The notes below the pieces were generated by a model, which had not been told where the DNA came from, did not search any database, and saw only the letters and a list, made by a program, of their open reading frames with translations. Shown piece after piece: positions 9,074 to 19,687 of a stretch of 64,000 nt of DNA. Numbering within the stretch: position 1 is the stretch's first letter; each line of letters opens with the position of its first letter. This DNA comes from Paraburkholderia fungorum (GTDB lineage: Bacteria > Pseudomonadota > Gammaproteobacteria > Burkholderiales > Burkholderiaceae), in NCBI RefSeq assembly GCF_902833645.1, contig NZ_CADFGE010000001.1, forward strand, positions 1,116,001 to 1,180,000, given 5' to 3'. A program made the position numbers and the translations under genes.

Positions 9074-9715
9074 TCATCTTGAGGCAGTGGCGAGCTTGAG
9101 GCCCAAGCCAACGAATGCGCTGCCGACGCCGCGGTCCAGCCATTTCTTCACCGACGGCTTGCCGGAGAAACGACGGGTCACGCTGCCGGCGATCCACGCG
9201 ACAAAACTGTTCCAGATCATGCTCATCACGACGAAGACCACGCCGAGCATGAGGAACGCCAGCGCCTTATGGTCGCTGCCGGTTGTGACGAATTGCGGAA
9301 AAAACGACACGAAGAACAGTACCACCTTGGGGTTCAGCACATTGGTCCAGAAGCCTTGCAGGAATAGCTGACGCAGCGATTTTGGCGTGCCGGCACCGCG
9401 CGCTTCGCCCGCGGCCTGGTCGGCCGCCGGCCTGGCGAAAACCAGCCGCACGCCGAGGTAGATCAGATAAATAGCGCCGACGAACTTGATAACCGTGAAC
9501 GCGGTGGCCGACGCGGCCAGCAGCGCCGTCAAGCCAAACGCGCAAGCCAGCGAATGAACACAGCAGCCGGCGGAGATGCCGAGCGCGGACATCAGCCCTG
9601 CGCCACGCCCTTGGGCGACGCTGCGCCCGACGATATACGCCGTATCGGGACCGGGGGTCACGTTCAGCAGAAAGACCGCGACGACGAAAAACTCGAAATG
9701 GGTGATGCCAAACAT
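9074..9715 (-). CDS. LysE/RhtB-family amino-acid exporter
   Basis: This 213-residue inner-membrane protein has six hydrophobic segments. The family signature NVTPGPDTAYIVGRSVAQGR follows the first one, and GAIYLIYLGVRL is in the middle. Members export amino acids or related metabolites by proton exchange. The central loop (about 115-130) is Ala/Gly-rich and variable. It lies between fmt and htpX in the same direction, 124 bases after fmt. The substrate cannot be read from the sequence. Confidence 0.9.
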   Translation of the reverse strand: MFGITHFEFFVVAVFLLNVTPGPDTAYIVGRSVAQGRGAGLMSALGISAGCCVHSLACAFGLTALLAASATAFTVIKFVGAIYLIYLGVRLVFARPAADQAAGEARGAGTPKSLRQLFLQGFWTNVLNPKVVLFFVSFFPQFVTTGSDHKALAFLMLGVVFVVMSMIWNSFVAWIAGSVTRRFSGKPSVKKWLDRGVGSAFVGLGLKLATASR

Positions 9716-9839
9716 GGGGATCCTCTAAACACGGCCTGCCCACGGCCCGTTGCATAGAGGATTCTAACGCGCCACAGGCTCGCGGCGGGGCTCCTGAACA
9801 TCGGCCGAATGGACGATGTTCAAGGTAGGTTCAACTCGG

Positions 9840-10826
9840 TTATTTTGCTTCGGGAAGCTGGAAACGCTGACCGGCCGCCAATGCCGCACCGGCCAGGAAT
9901 TCGCGCACCGGCAAGCGCTTGCCACCGGGTTTTTGCAGTTGCGTGAGACGCAGTGCGCCCTCGCCACAAGCAACCACGACGCCCTCTGGAGAGACGTCCA
10001 CGATCACACCGGGCGCGCTGCTGCCTTGCGCCTCGGCCGGAACCGCCGCCCATATCTTGATCGACGTGCCGTCTTCCAGCGTGCCCACGCCGCCGGGGAA
10101 CGGATCGAACGCGCGCACCTGGCGAGCGAGAACCGCAGCCGGCTTGCGCCAGTCGAGCGCAGCCTCGTGCTTGCCGATCTTTTCCGCGTAGGTCACGCCG
10201 TCCGCCGGTTGCGGCGTTGCCGCCAGCTTGCCGCTGCGCTCCAGTTCGGTTAGCGCGTCGACGATCAGCCTGGCGCCCGCTTGCGCGAGACGGTCATGCA
10301 GGAGGGCCGTGGTGTCGCTGTCCAAAATCGGCGTGCGCGCTTCGGAGATCATCGGCCCGGTATCGAGGCCGGCGTCCATCTGCATCAATGTGATGCCGGT
10401 TTCGGCGTCGCCCGCTTCGATCGCGCGATGGATCGGCGCGGCGCCGCGCCAGCGCGGCAACAACGATGCGTGAATGTTGATGCAGCCTAGCGGCGGAATA
10501 TCGAGCACTTCTTGCGGCAGGATCAGACCATAGGCGGCCACTACCATCACGTCGTGAGGCGTGGCGCGCAGTTGATCGATCGCAGCGGTGGCTTCAGCCG
10601 GATATTTGCCGGCGCGGCGCAGCGAAGGCGGCTGCGCGACGGCAATGCCATGCTCCTGCGCATAGCGTTTGACCGGGCTCGCCTGTAGTTTCATCCCGCG
10701 TCCTGCAGGCTGATCCTGCCGGGTCAGCACGAGCGGCACCGGAAAACCGGCGCCGTGGATCGCGGCCAGCGCGGCCGCGGCGAACTCCGGCGTACCGGCA
10801 AAGATGACGCGCAACGAATGACTCAT
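9840..10826 (-). CDS. fmt: Methionyl-tRNA formyltransferase
   Basis: Fmt formylates initiator methionyl-tRNA from 10-formyltetrahydrofolate. The protein has 328 residues and starts [20 protein letters not shown]. The catalytic Asn-His-Asp set appears in [14 protein letters not shown] and later in [13 protein letters not shown]. The C-terminal OB-like domain starts near residue 210 and ends in [18 protein letters not shown]. It lies 31 bases downstream of def, the enzyme that later removes the formyl group, so the two are almost certainly co-transcribed. Confidence 0.97.
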   Translation of the reverse strand: MSHSLRVIFAGTPEFAAAALAAIHGAGFPVPLVLTRQDQPAGRGMKLQASPVKRYAQEHGIAVAQPPSLRRAGKYPAEATAAIDQLRATPHDVMVVAAYGLILPQEVLDIPPLGCINIHASLLPRWRGAAPIHRAIEAGDAETGITLMQMDAGLDTGPMISEARTPILDSDTTALLHDRLAQAGARLIVDALTELERSGKLAATPQPADGVTYAEKIGKHEAALDWRKPAAVLARQVRAFDPFPGGVGTLEDGTSIKIWAAVPAEAQGSSAPGVIVDVSPEGVVVACGEGALRLTQLQKPGGKRLPVREFLAGAALAAGQRFQLPEAK

Positions 10827-10857
10827 GAACGGGTGCGGTAGGCGAGGTGGACGCGCA

Positions 10858-11361
10858 TTACATCGCGTGGGCGAGCTTCTTCATCTTGCTCTTGATGCGC
10901 GTCTGCTTCAGCGACGACAGGTACTCGACGAACACACGGCCCATCAGGTGATCCATTTCGTGCTGGATGCACACGGCCAGCAAGCCTTCGCAATCGATCT
11001 CGAAAGTCTCGCCCTTCTCGTTCAGCGCCCGCACGCGCACTTTCTCGGCGCGCTCGACGTTGTCATAAATGCCCGGCACCGAGAGACAGCCCTCTTCCGA
11101 GAGCTTCTTTTCGTTGCTCGACCAGATGATTTCCGGGTTGATGAAGGCGAGCAGTTCGTCGTGCGTTTCCGACACGTCGATCACGACCACGCGTTCATGC
11201 ACGTCCACCTGGGTCGCCGCGAGGCCGACGCCCGGCGCGGCGTACATCGTTTCGGCCATGTCGGCGACGAGCCGGCGGATGCGGTCGTTGACCACTTCGA
11301 CCGGCTTCGCAATCTTGTGCAGCCGCTTGTCCGGGTAATTGAGGATGTTGAGTAAAGCCAT
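10858..11361 (-). CDS. def: Peptide deformylase
   Basis: The enzyme removes the formyl group from nascent protein N-termini. All three family motifs are present in this 167-residue protein: GVGLAATQ (44-51), EGCLSVPG (90-97) and QHEMDHL (133-139). Cys92, His134 and His138 are the metal ligands and Glu135 is catalytic. The length and intact motifs fit an active type 1 enzyme. It is the first gene of the leftward def-fmt unit and diverges from dprA across 244 bases. Confidence 0.97.
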   Translation of the reverse strand: MALLNILNYPDKRLHKIAKPVEVVNDRIRRLVADMAETMYAAPGVGLAATQVDVHERVVVIDVSETHDELLAFINPEIIWSSNEKKLSEEGCLSVPGIYDNVERAEKVRVRALNEKGETFEIDCEGLLAVCIQHEMDHLMGRVFVEYLSSLKQTRIKSKMKKLAHAM

Positions 11362-11605
11362 GATCTTGAGTGTGTTTTATAGGCGCCGCTGCCCGGTGGA
11401 AGGCTAGCGTTGGCCATTCGGCCAGGTTGTGGACGCATCGCGTTACGCAGACGATAGATGGTGTCGAACCGGTTCGATTCAACGCGCCACGTGCGCTAAA
11501 CGACGGGCCCGCGCGGGTGGGCGCGGCGCTGCAGTTATTTCGGATGATGAAAATTTTAGCATGGCGCCCGCCTGCCCGCTGGCGCTATAAGAGGATCGAC
11601 TCTCA

Positions 11606-12865
11606 ATGCGTACCTTGCCCGCAACCCATATTGAACTCGCCGCCTGGCTGCGGCTTTCCCTTGCGCCAGGGCTGAAACCCGCCGCGCTGCGTCTACTGCT
11701 GAGCGCTTTTGGACTGCCGGAAGCGATTTTTAATCAACCGTTCGAGGTCCTTGCCGGGGTTGCAGGCGAAGCTGCGGCGCGTGCTGTACTGACACCGCCC
11801 AGCCTGGAGTTCGACGCGCAACTCGATGCGGTAATCGCGTGGCGCAAGCTGTCCGGCAACCATGTGGTGACCCTCGATGATCCTGCCTACCCGCCGGCGT
11901 TACTCACCATGCCTGATCCGCCACCGCTACTATATATAAAGGGCCGGTTGAATCTGCTGCACACCAGAGCGGTCGCGCTGGTGGGCAGCCGCAGCGCAAC
12001 CCCACAGGGCGCCGAAGACGCCGAACGCTTCGCGCGTGAGCTTTCGCAAGCGGGCGTCACTATCGTGTCGGGGCTGGCGCTGGGTATCGACGGCGCCGCG
12101 CACCGGGGCGGTCTCGAAGGTGTCGGCAGCACGGTGGCGGTGATCGGCACTGGCGCGGATCTCGTATATCCGGCCGCGCATCATGCGCTGGCGCGGCAGA
12201 TTGCGGCGCAAGGCGCGATCCTTTCGGAGTGGCCGCTCGGCACGCCCGCGCGCGCCGCCAATTTCCCGCAACGCAACCGCCTGATCGCGGGCCTCGTCAG
12301 CGGGGTTGTAATCGTCGAGGCCGCAATGCGCTCCGGTTCGCTGATCACAGCCCGTCTCGCCAATGAAATGGGGCGCGATATCTTCGCGTTGCCGGGCTCG
12401 ATTCATGCACCGTTGTCGCGCGGTTGTCATCGGATTATCAAGCAGGGCGCGAAGCTGGTGGAGACGCCGGACGAGGTGCTGGAGGAGTTGGGTTTCGGCA
12501 AGCCTGTGGCAGCGAAGGGCGCCGGCCAGCAGGTGGCTCTCTGGAACGGTACGGGCGCACCTGAATCGCGCAAAACGCCTACGTCGGAAGGTATTCAGCG
12601 AGATTTGCCAGCGGCGCACTCGGTGGCGATCCAGCAGGGGTCAGCTACGGCGCCCGCATCGTCAGTAGAAACACAGCCAATCATGAGCGCCGAAGCGCTG
12701 CAACTCCTCGACGCACTCGGTCACGCCCCCGCCACGCTTGAAATTCTTGCCACCCGCACCGAGATGGGAGACGCAGCATTACAAAACACGCTGCTGCAAC
12801 TCGAACTCGCCGGCCACGTGACCGCGCTGCCCGGCGGCCGCTTTGCACGAGCGACCCACGGCTGA
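11606..12865 (+). CDS. dprA: DNA-processing protein DprA
   Basis: DprA binds incoming single-stranded DNA during natural transformation and loads RecA on it. An N-terminal helical domain is followed by the extended Rossmann fold, with ALVGSRSATPQG, SGLALGIDGAAHRG, the basic NFPQRNRLIAGL and GSLITARLANEMGRD motifs. The C-terminal part (about 350-419) is the winged-helix DML1-like domain (LQLLDALGHAPATLEILATR). AGAGG precedes the ATG. It diverges from def-fmt, as in many beta-proteobacteria, and is followed by a thioredoxin-like gene 89 bases later. Confidence 0.95.
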   Translation: MRTLPATHIELAAWLRLSLAPGLKPAALRLLLSAFGLPEAIFNQPFEVLAGVAGEAAARAVLTPPSLEFDAQLDAVIAWRKLSGNHVVTLDDPAYPPALLTMPDPPPLLYIKGRLNLLHTRAVALVGSRSATPQGAEDAERFARELSQAGVTIVSGLALGIDGAAHRGGLEGVGSTVAVIGTGADLVYPAAHHALARQIAAQGAILSEWPLGTPARAANFPQRNRLIAGLVSGVVIVEAAMRSGSLITARLANEMGRDIFALPGSIHAPLSRGCHRIIKQGAKLVETPDEVLEELGFGKPVAAKGAGQQVALWNGTGAPESRKTPTSEGIQRDLPAAHSVAIQQGSATAPASSVETQPIMSAEALQLLDALGHAPATLEILATRTEMGDAALQNTLLQLELAGHVTALPGGRFARATHG

Positions 12866-12954
12866 CCCCGCATTGACCAGGGTTGACCGCGATTTGGAAT
12901 CGGCCATGCTACATTCGCGCCAAAGCACCTGATAAAAGTACGCAAGGAACCACC

Positions 12955-13332
12955 ATGCCCGCGCTGAATCTCGACACCGACCAAGACCGGATTGCCGAGC
13001 GCGTCAACGAACCCGACACGCTGTTCGTCGCCTGCCTGTGCGCGGAGTGGTGCGGAACCTGCCGCGACTATCGGGAAGCCTTCAACCGCCTGGCGGATAA
13101 ACATCCGGATATCTGTTTCGCATGGATCGACATCGAAACCCATGCGGACCGCTTCGACGATCTGGACGTCGAGAATTTCCCGACCATCCTGATCGAAGAC
13201 TCAGTAACGACACGTTTTTTTGGCACGGTTTTGCCGCAGGCGGCGATTGTGGAGCGGATGTTGTCCGACCTGACGGCTGTGCCGGGCATCAGCGGCGCGC
13301 CCAAACTGCGGCCCGCGCTGACCGTCGCGTGA
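12955..13332 (+). CDS. Thioredoxin-fold protein
   Basis: This 125-residue cytoplasmic protein has a thioredoxin active site CGTC in the context CAEWCGTCRDYREAF. Downstream it has WIDIETHADRFDDLDVENFP, where the Pro before TILI is the cis-proline position. The ATG at 12955 is preceded by AAGGA; the frame is open further upstream but without a ribosome site. It is shorter than the TlpA/DsbE proteins and lacks a signal peptide. A role in disulfide reduction fits the motif, but the partner is unknown. Confidence 0.85.
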   Translation: MPALNLDTDQDRIAERVNEPDTLFVACLCAEWCGTCRDYREAFNRLADKHPDICFAWIDIETHADRFDDLDVENFPTILIEDSVTTRFFGTVLPQAAIVERMLSDLTAVPGISGAPKLRPALTVA

Positions 13333-13450
13333 ATGTGGCCACCGCCCGCTGAACCTTGCGGCACGGGCGTTGCGAGCGGTACACGGCGCGTTTTCCGCAG
13401 CTTGCACGGTTGCTGAGCGCGCAATTATCATGGCGCGCTTTTTATGGCAC

Positions 13451-13480
13451 TTGACACGCCGCTCTCGCGCCGTGTGCTAT
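13451..13480 (+). promoter_or_regulatory. Possible promoter of topB
   Basis: A consensus TTGACA (13451-13456) is followed after 18 bases by TGCTAT (13475-13480) and more A/T. It lies about 100 bases before topB. Two GGTCGCAAA repeats lie just downstream (13497-13515). The -10 match is only moderate. Confidence 0.45.
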
Positions 13481-13581
13481 AAAGCGGTCGTTATTGGGTC
13501 GCAAAGGTCGCAAACGAGGGTCGCGCTGGCAAAAGCGCACTCAAGGCCATCAACCCGGATCTACCAACCTCACATCGAGTC

Positions 13582-16260
13582 ATGTCCAAAGCACTGATCA
13601 TCGCCGAAAAGCCTTCCGTCGCGAACGACATCGCGCGCGCTTTGGGCGGTTTTACCAAGCATGACGAATACTACGAAAGCGACGAGTACGTCCTTTCCTC
13701 GGCAGTCGGCCACTTGCTGGAAATCGCCGCGCCCGAAGACTATGAAGTCAAACGCGGCAAGTGGAGCTTCGCCAATCTGCCCGTCATTCCGCCGCATTTC
13801 GATCTGAATCCGATCGCCAAGAGCGAGTCGCGCCTGAAGGTGCTGACCAAGCTGCTCAAGCGTAAAGATATCGATCGCCTGATCAACGCATGTGACGCGG
13901 GGCGCGAGGGCGAGCTGATTTTCCGCCTGATCGCGCAGCACGCAAAAGCCAAGCAGCCGGTGCAGCGCCTCTGGCTGCAATCCATGACGGCGGGCGCGAT
14001 CCGCGACGGCTTTGCCCGTCTGCGCAGCGACGAAGAAATGCAGCCGCTCGCCGATGCGGCGCGCTGCCGCTCCGAAGCGGACTGGCTGGTCGGGATCAAC
14101 GGCACGCGGGCCATGACCGCGTTCAACAGCAAGGGCGGTGGCTTCTTCCTGACCACGGTCGGGCGGGTGCAAACGCCGACGCTGTCGATCGTGGTCGAGC
14201 GCGAAGAAAAGATTCGCCGCTTCGTGCCGCGCGATTATTGGGAAGTGAAAGCGGAGTTCGTCTGCGCGGCCGGCTTCTACGAGGGGCGCTGGTTCGATCC
14301 GAAATTCAAGCGCGACGAGTTCGACCCGGAAAAGCGCGATTCGCGCCTGTGGGCGCTGCCCGCCGCCGAAACGATCGTCGCGGCCTGCCGCGGCCAGATC
14401 GGCACGGTGACGGAAGAATCGAAGCCGTCCACGCAACTGTCGCCGGCGCTCTTCGACCTGACCAGCTTGCAGCGGGAGGCCAACGGCCGCTTCGGCTTCT
14501 CTGCCAAGAACACGCTCGGTCTTGCCCAGGCGCTGTACGAAAAGCACAAGGTGCTGACCTATCCCCGGACCGACGCGCGCGCGTTGCCGGAAGACTATAT
14601 GGATACGGTCAAGCAGACGCTCGGCATGCTCAAGGAGAGCAACAACTATCTGCCGTTTGCCAAGCAGGTGCTGGACAAGGGCTGGGTGAAGCCGAACAAG
14701 CGCATCTTCGACAACTCGAAGATCAGCGACCACTTCGCAATCATCCCCACGCTGCAGGCGCCGAAGAATCTGTCCGAACCGGAACAGAAGCTCTACGACC
14801 TGGTCGTGAAGCGCTTCCTGTCGGTATTCTTCCCGGCTGCCGAATTCCGTGTGACGACCCGGATCACGGAAGTGGTCGGCCATCACTTCAAGACTGAAGG
14901 CAAGGTGCTGGTTGAGCCGGGCTGGTTGCAGATCTACGGTCGCGAAATCGGCGGTGAAGACGCAAACCTGGTCCCGGTGCAGAAAGACGAAAAGGTCAAG
15001 ACGGACAAGATCGCCGCCCAGCAACTGGTGACGAAACCACCCGCACGCTACAACGAAGCAACGCTGCTGTCGGCCATGGAAGGCGCGGGCAAGCTCGTTG
15101 AAGACGACGAATTGCGTGAAGCCATGGCGGCCAAGGGGCTCGGTACGCCGGCCACGCGCGCCGCCATTATCGAAGGGCTGCTCGGCGAAAAGTATCTGGT
15201 CCGCGAAGGCCGCGATCTGATCCCGACCGCCAAGGCTTTCCAGCTAATGACCCTGCTGCGCGGTCTCGGTGTGAAAGAACTGACCGCGCCGGAATTGACC
15301 GGCGAGTGGGAATACAAACTCTCGCAAATGGAGCGGGGCAACCTGCCGCGCGACGCGTTCATGCAGGAAATCGCCCGCATGACGCAGACCATCGTCAAGC
15401 GCGCGAAGGAATACGATTCGGACACGATCCCAGGCGATTATGCGACGTTGCAAACGCCGTGTCCGAATTGCGGCGGCCAGGTGAAGGAAAACTACCGGCG
15501 CTTCGCGTGCTCGAAATGCGAGTTCTCAATCTCGAAGATTCCGGGCGGACGTCAGTTCGAAATTCCGGAAGTTGAAGAGCTTTTGCAGAACAAGACAATC
15601 GGACCGCTGTCGGGCTTCCGCAGCAAGATGGGCCGTCCGTTCTCCGCGATCCTGAAGCTCTCGCTCGACGACGAGATCAAGAACTACAAGCTCGAATTCG
15701 ACTTCGGTCAGGATTCGGGTGGTGAGGACGGTGAACCGCCTGACTTCTCCGATCAACAGCCGGTCGGCGCATGTCCGAAGTGCAAAGGTCGCGTGTTCGA
15801 ACACGGCATGAGCTATGTCTGCGAGAACTCGGTCGCCAATCCGAAGACTTGTGACTTCCGCTCGGGCAAGGTCATTCTTCAGCAGGAAATCGCCCGCGAG
15901 CAGATGGCTAAATTGCTCGAAGAAGGACGCACTGATCTGCTGACGAACTTCAAGTCGTCGCGTACCGGCCGTAACTTCAAGGCGTTTCTCGTCAAGCAGA
16001 ACGACGGCAAGATCGGCTTCGAGTTCGAGAAGAAAGAACCTTCGGCCAAAACGGCTGCGAAGACCGCAGCGGCCAAGGCAGCAGCGAAGGCGGCGCCCGA
16101 GTCGGACGACGAAGATGCATCGGTCGCAGTGAAGGCTGTGCCTGCCACCAAGAAGGTTGCGGCGAAGAAGGCGCCCGCCACCAAGGCCGCTGCTACGAAG
16201 ACCGCAGCGGCCAAAAAAGCACCTGCGAAGAAAACGGCAGCGCGCAAAACCGGGTCGTAA
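13582..16260 (+). CDS. topB: DNA topoisomerase III, with basic C-terminal tail
   Basis: This type IA topoisomerase decatenates single-stranded DNA. The N-terminal Toprim domain starts KALIIAEKPSVANDIARALG and includes NACDAGREGELIFR. The active-site tyrosine lies in VLTYPRTDARALPEDY, about residue 330. Two C-terminal zinc-ribbon modules show CPNCGG...CSKC and CPKCKG...CDF. The last about 70 residues are repetitive Lys/Ala/Pro (KKAPATKAAATKTAAAKK type), resembling the histone H1-like tails common in Burkholderiaceae DNA-binding proteins. Such tails probably add nonspecific DNA affinity. At 892 residues it is longer than E. coli TopB because of this tail. A bidirectional terminator follows. Confidence 0.95.
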   Translation: MSKALIIAEKPSVANDIARALGGFTKHDEYYESDEYVLSSAVGHLLEIAAPEDYEVKRGKWSFANLPVIPPHFDLNPIAKSESRLKVLTKLLKRKDIDRLINACDAGREGELIFRLIAQHAKAKQPVQRLWLQSMTAGAIRDGFARLRSDEEMQPLADAARCRSEADWLVGINGTRAMTAFNSKGGGFFLTTVGRVQTPTLSIVVEREEKIRRFVPRDYWEVKAEFVCAAGFYEGRWFDPKFKRDEFDPEKRDSRLWALPAAETIVAACRGQIGTVTEESKPSTQLSPALFDLTSLQREANGRFGFSAKNTLGLAQALYEKHKVLTYPRTDARALPEDYMDTVKQTLGMLKESNNYLPFAKQVLDKGWVKPNKRIFDNSKISDHFAIIPTLQAPKNLSEPEQKLYDLVVKRFLSVFFPAAEFRVTTRITEVVGHHFKTEGKVLVEPGWLQIYGREIGGEDANLVPVQKDEKVKTDKIAAQQLVTKPPARYNEATLLSAMEGAGKLVEDDELREAMAAKGLGTPATRAAIIEGLLGEKYLVREGRDLIPTAKAFQLMTLLRGLGVKELTAPELTGEWEYKLSQMERGNLPRDAFMQEIARMTQTIVKRAKEYDSDTIPGDYATLQTPCPNCGGQVKENYRRFACSKCEFSISKIPGGRQFEIPEVEELLQNKTIGPLSGFRSKMGRPFSAILKLSLDDEIKNYKLEFDFGQDSGGEDGEPPDFSDQQPVGACPKCKGRVFEHGMSYVCENSVANPKTCDFRSGKVILQQEIAREQMAKLLEEGRTDLLTNFKSSRTGRNFKAFLVKQNDGKIGFEFEKKEPSAKTAAKTAAAKAAAKAAPESDDEDASVAVKAVPATKKVAAKKAPATKAAATKTAAAKKAPAKKTAARKTGS

Positions 16261-16322
16261 TTCTCAGGAGTGCGTGACCGGAAACACGCTCAGCTTCCGG
16301 TCAGCTCCCGAAATTGCCAGTA

Positions 16323-16359
16323 AAAAAGGCGCAGTCACTTCCGTGACTGCGCCTTTTTA
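16323..16359. terminator. Bidirectional terminator between topB and the LysR gene
   Basis: AAAAAGGCGCAGTCAC pairs with GTGACTGCGCCTTTTT around a 4-6-base loop. The A-run on the left and T-run on the right let it work for rightward topB and for the leftward LysR-type gene alike; that gene starts beyond it and ends at 16377. Confidence 0.93.
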
Positions 16360-16376
16360 TTTGTCGGCCAAATAAG

Positions 16377-17477
16377 TTACAGCGGCGATATAGCGGTAGG
16401 CCGCGGTCGATTCGTCGTCTTTGCCAACGTCTTCGGCATCGGCGACAGTTCGCTGTCCAGCAGTCGTGACAGCGGCTCAGCGCCATCGAACGCTTCCGGT
16501 GGCATGTGATCCGCGGCATCGGGCGCGGTGGACGTGGCAGGCCTCTCAAGGCCGTCCTTGATCCACTGCTCGCCGAGCAGACTGTTCGGCGTCTGGCTGA
16601 AATGCTCGACCAGATGATCGATGAACGTACGCACCTTGGCCGGCAGGTGACGGCGGCTCGGATACGCGATGTTGATCTCGACCTGCGGCAAACGGTAATC
16701 GCCGAGCAAGCGCACGAGCCTGCCGCGCGTCATGTCGCGACCAATCAGATAACTCGGCAAAATCGCGATGCCCATACCGAGCAACGCAAACTGCCGGAGC
16801 ATTTCCGTGTTGTTCGCCACGATCACGTTAGACGGACGCACACGCACTTCGCCTTCCGAACCCGTGAACACACGTTCGTCGCCCCAATACTCGGAGGGCA
16901 AGCTCAAACACGGATGCTCGAGCAGATGCTCAGGACGCGTCGGCGTGCCGTGCTTCTCCAGATAGGCGGGCGTTGCACACACCGTCATGCAACCCGTGGT
17001 CAAACGCCGCGTGACAATGCTTGCGCTGCGCATCTGCCGGGTGACCACCACGCCCACGTCGAAACCTTCTTCGACCAGATCGACCTGACGGTCGACCAGC
17101 GTGACATCGGGGATGACTTTCGGATAGCGCTCCGCGTATGTCTGCAACACGGGCGCAAGGTTATGTAACCCGAACACCACCGGCGCGACGATTCGCAATG
17201 TGCCGACGGGTTCGTGATTGCGCGCGACCACCATCTGCTCGACGTCTTCCAGTTCGTCGAGAATCTGACGGGCACGCTCGAGATAAACCTGGCCGGATTC
17301 GGTCAGGGACAAGCTGCGGGTTGTGCGATTAAGCAGCCGTGTACCAAGACGGCCTTCGAGATCGGCAACGTGACGGGTGGCAACTGCATTGGAAATATCC
17401 ATCGCGCTCGCAGCGCGGGCAAAACTGCCGAGATCCGCCACTTTGACGAAAACTCGCATCGACTGCAAATGATCCAT
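16377..17477 (-). CDS. LysR-type transcriptional regulator
   Basis: Residues 1-60 form the winged helix-turn-helix (FVKVADLGSFARAASAMDIS...ATRHVADLEGRLGTRLLNR). Residues about 90-295 form the ligand-binding periplasmic-protein-like fold. The final 65 residues are a Pro/Ala-rich extension beyond the usual about 300-residue length. It belongs to the group with KVIPDVTLVDRQVDLVEEGFDV, typical of aromatic or quinone-responsive regulators in this order, but the ligand is not identifiable. It sits alone between topB and pckG, so no target is evident from context. Confidence 0.9.
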   Translation of the reverse strand: MDHLQSMRVFVKVADLGSFARAASAMDISNAVATRHVADLEGRLGTRLLNRTTRSLSLTESGQVYLERARQILDELEDVEQMVVARNHEPVGTLRIVAPVVFGLHNLAPVLQTYAERYPKVIPDVTLVDRQVDLVEEGFDVGVVVTRQMRSASIVTRRLTTGCMTVCATPAYLEKHGTPTRPEHLLEHPCLSLPSEYWGDERVFTGSEGEVRVRPSNVIVANNTEMLRQFALLGMGIAILPSYLIGRDMTRGRLVRLLGDYRLPQVEINIAYPSRRHLPAKVRTFIDHLVEHFSQTPNSLLGEQWIKDGLERPATSTAPDAADHMPPEAFDGAEPLSRLLDSELSPMPKTLAKTTNRPRPTAISPL

Positions 17478-17769
17478 GGGACAACTCCTGCCGTGTTACA
17501 GCTTCCTGACAATTAGTGAAAACCAGTGAAGCGAACTTGGAATTCTCCTACGACTCGCGAAATCGTGCAGAAGTTGCCCGTGAAAGGCGAAATATTGTCG
17601 ATATTTGTGCCACTGTGCTCCCCAGCGTGGGGCAGGAGTCGCGATTGTTCCGGTAATGGAAACAATCTGCTGCGCCGCAGCTTGCACTGTCTTTTTTGTT
17701 CGAACAGATGCAAAGGTTGGCCCGGCATTGCGAAATCAGAGGAAATCGAATGCCGAGGCGATATGGCAA
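17478..17769. other. Spacer between the LysR gene and the pckG terminator
   Basis: About 340 bases separate the LysR start from the pckG stop, including the terminator listed separately. The LysR promoter should lie near 17500-17600. A short inverted element GTTCCGGTAATGGAAAC occurs near 17648. No protein-like frame was found. Confidence 0.45.
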
Positions 17770-17793
17770 AGAAAAACCGCCCGAAGGCGGTTC
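17770..17793 (-). terminator. Rho-independent terminator of pckG
   Basis: AACCGCC (17775-17781) pairs with GGCGGTT (17786-17792) across a CGAA tetraloop. On the minus strand it is followed by TTTTTCTTT. It lies about 25 bases past the pckG stop. Confidence 0.88.
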
Positions 17794-17818
17794 TTACGCG
17801 AAGTGAAGACTCACATAG

Positions 17819-19687
17819 TCACGCAGCGAGTTTTTCTTCAAACGCGCGTTTTGCCTCGGTCAAAGCAGGAGGCAGACCTTGCTGCAACGTATCAAAGAGT
17901 TCGGCATGCAGTTCGAGTTCATCGCGCCAGGCCGCGTCGTCGACCGAGATCACCTGCTGGAATTGCTCGCGGCTGAACTCGAGGCCGCTCCAGTCGATGT
18001 CCTCATAATGCGGCGACACGCCGAACGCATGCTCCTGGCCCTGCGCCTTACCCTCGATGCGCCCCACCATCCAGCTCAACACACGCATGTTCTCCCCAAA
18101 GCCCGGCCAGACGAACTTGCCGTCCGGACCCTTGCGGAACCAGTTGACGCAGAAGATCTTCGGCAGTTTGGCGTTAAGTTGCTCGAGACGCTCACCGGTT
18201 TTCAGCCAGTGTCCGAAGTAGTCGCTCATGTTGTAGCCGCAGAACGGCAGCATCGCGAACGGATCGCGGCGCACCACACCCTGCTGCCCCGCCGCCGCCG
18301 CGGTGGTTTCCGAGCCCATGGTCGCCGCCATGTAGACGCCTTCAACCCAGTTGCGGGCTTCAGTGACGAGCGGCACGGTCGTCGAACGGCGGCCGCCAAA
18401 GATGAACGCGTCGATCGCAACGCCCGCCGGGTTCTCCCAGTCGGCATCGATCGACGGGCACTGCGAGGCCGGCGCCGTGAAACGTGCGTTCGGGTGGGCG
18501 GCCTTGCGCCCACTTTCCTTCGCGCTCGCCGGCGTCCAGTCCTTGCCCTGCCAGTCGATCAGATGCGCGGGCGGCTCGTCGGTCATGCCTTCCCACCAGA
18601 CGTCGCCGTCGTCCGTGAGCGCGACGTTCGTGAAGATGACGTTTTCCTTCAGCGTCGCCATCGCGTTGAAGTTGGTTTTCTCGCTCGTGCCCGGCGCGAC
18701 GCCGAAATAGCCGGCCTCGGGATTGATCGCATACAGGCGGCCGTCCTTACCCGGCTTGATCCACGCAATGTCGTCGCCGATCGTGGAGATTTTCCAGCCG
18801 TTCAGGCCTTCCGGCGGGATCAGCATCGCGAAGTTGGTTTTGCCGCACGCCGACGGAAACGCCGCCGCGACGTGATGCTTGCGCCCTTCCGGCGACGTCA
18901 CGCCGAGAATCAGCATGTGTTCGGCGAGCCAGCCTTCGGCGCGGCCCATGGTGGAGGCGATGCGCAGCGCGAAGCACTTCTTGCCGAGCAGCGCGTTGCC
19001 GCCGTAGCCCGAGCCATAGCTCCAGATTTCGCGCGACTCGGGGAAATGAACGATGTATTTGGTCTTGTTGCACGGCCACGGCACGTCTTTCTCGCCCGCC
19101 GCGAGCGGCGCGCCGACGGAATGCACGCACGGCACGAACTCGCCGTCTTCGCCCAGCACGTCGTACACTTTGCGGCCCATACGCGTCATGATGCGCATGT
19201 TGGTCACCACGTACGGACTGTCGCTCAACTCGACACCAATGTGCGCGATCGGCGAACCGAGCGGGCCCATCGAAAACGGCACAACGTACATGGTGCGCCC
19301 GCGCATGGCGCCGTCGAACAGGCCGTCGAGCGTCGCGCGCATTTCGGCGGGTTCCATCCAGTTATTGGTGGGGCCGGCATCTTCACGACGCTGCGCGCAA
19401 ATGAAGGTGCGGTCTTCGACACGCGCCACGTCCGACGGATCGGACCATGCGAGATAAGAATTGGGACGTTTGGCGGGATTGAGCTTCTTGAGGGTGCCGG
19501 CCTCGACCATCTGGGCGCAGAGGCGGTCGTATTCCTCCTGTGAACCGTCGCACCATACGATCTTATCGGGCCTGGTCATGGCGGCAACGCGCTGGACCCA
19601 GTCGATCAATTTTCGGTGCTTGACCCACGAGGGCGCCGCTGCGGACACCTCGACGTTGGGCTGTCCTTCGAATGAGGGATGATTCAT
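17819..19687 (-). CDS. pckG: Phosphoenolpyruvate carboxykinase (GTP)
   Basis: The enzyme converts oxaloacetate plus GTP to phosphoenolpyruvate, the entry to gluconeogenesis. At 622 residues it has the GTP-type architecture. The hyper-reactive cysteine P-loop is [12 protein letters not shown]. The oxaloacetate-binding loop region contains [18 protein letters not shown], and the nucleotide site includes [11 protein letters not shown]. These differ from the ATP-dependent PckA family. CGGAGA precedes the ATG. It is a single-gene unit with its own terminator and diverges from the hydroxyacid dehydrogenase gene. Confidence 0.96.
   Translation of the reverse strand: MNHPSFEGQPNVEVSAAAPSWVKHRKLIDWVQRVAAMTRPDKIVWCDGSQEEYDRLCAQMVEAGTLKKLNPAKRPNSYLAWSDPSDVARVEDRTFICAQRREDAGPTNNWMEPAEMRATLDGLFDGAMRGRTMYVVPFSMGPLGSPIAHIGVELSDSPYVVTNMRIMTRMGRKVYDVLGEDGEFVPCVHSVGAPLAAGEKDVPWPCNKTKYIVHFPESREIWSYGSGYGGNALLGKKCFALRIASTMGRAEGWLAEHMLILGVTSPEGRKHHVAAAFPSACGKTNFAMLIPPEGLNGWKISTIGDDIAWIKPGKDGRLYAINPEAGYFGVAPGTSEKTNFNAMATLKENVIFTNVALTDDGDVWWEGMTDEPPAHLIDWQGKDWTPASAKESGRKAAHPNARFTAPASQCPSIDADWENPAGVAIDAFIFGGRRSTTVPLVTEARNWVEGVYMAATMGSETTAAAAGQQGVVRRDPFAMLPFCGYNMSDYFGHWLKTGERLEQLNAKLPKIFCVNWFRKGPDGKFVWPGFGENMRVLSWMVGRIEGKAQGQEHAFGVSPHYEDIDWSGLEFSREQFQQVISVDDAAWRDELELHAELFDTLQQGLPPALTEAKRAFEEKLAA

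Noticed and set aside
13570..15024. Leftward 484-codon frame opposite topB
   Set aside because: Antisense to the Toprim and active-site region of topB; no ribosome site or recognisable domain.
17879..19543. Rightward 554-codon frame opposite pckG
   Set aside because: Mirror of pckG codons; composition dominated by Arg, Ala and His with no conserved motif.
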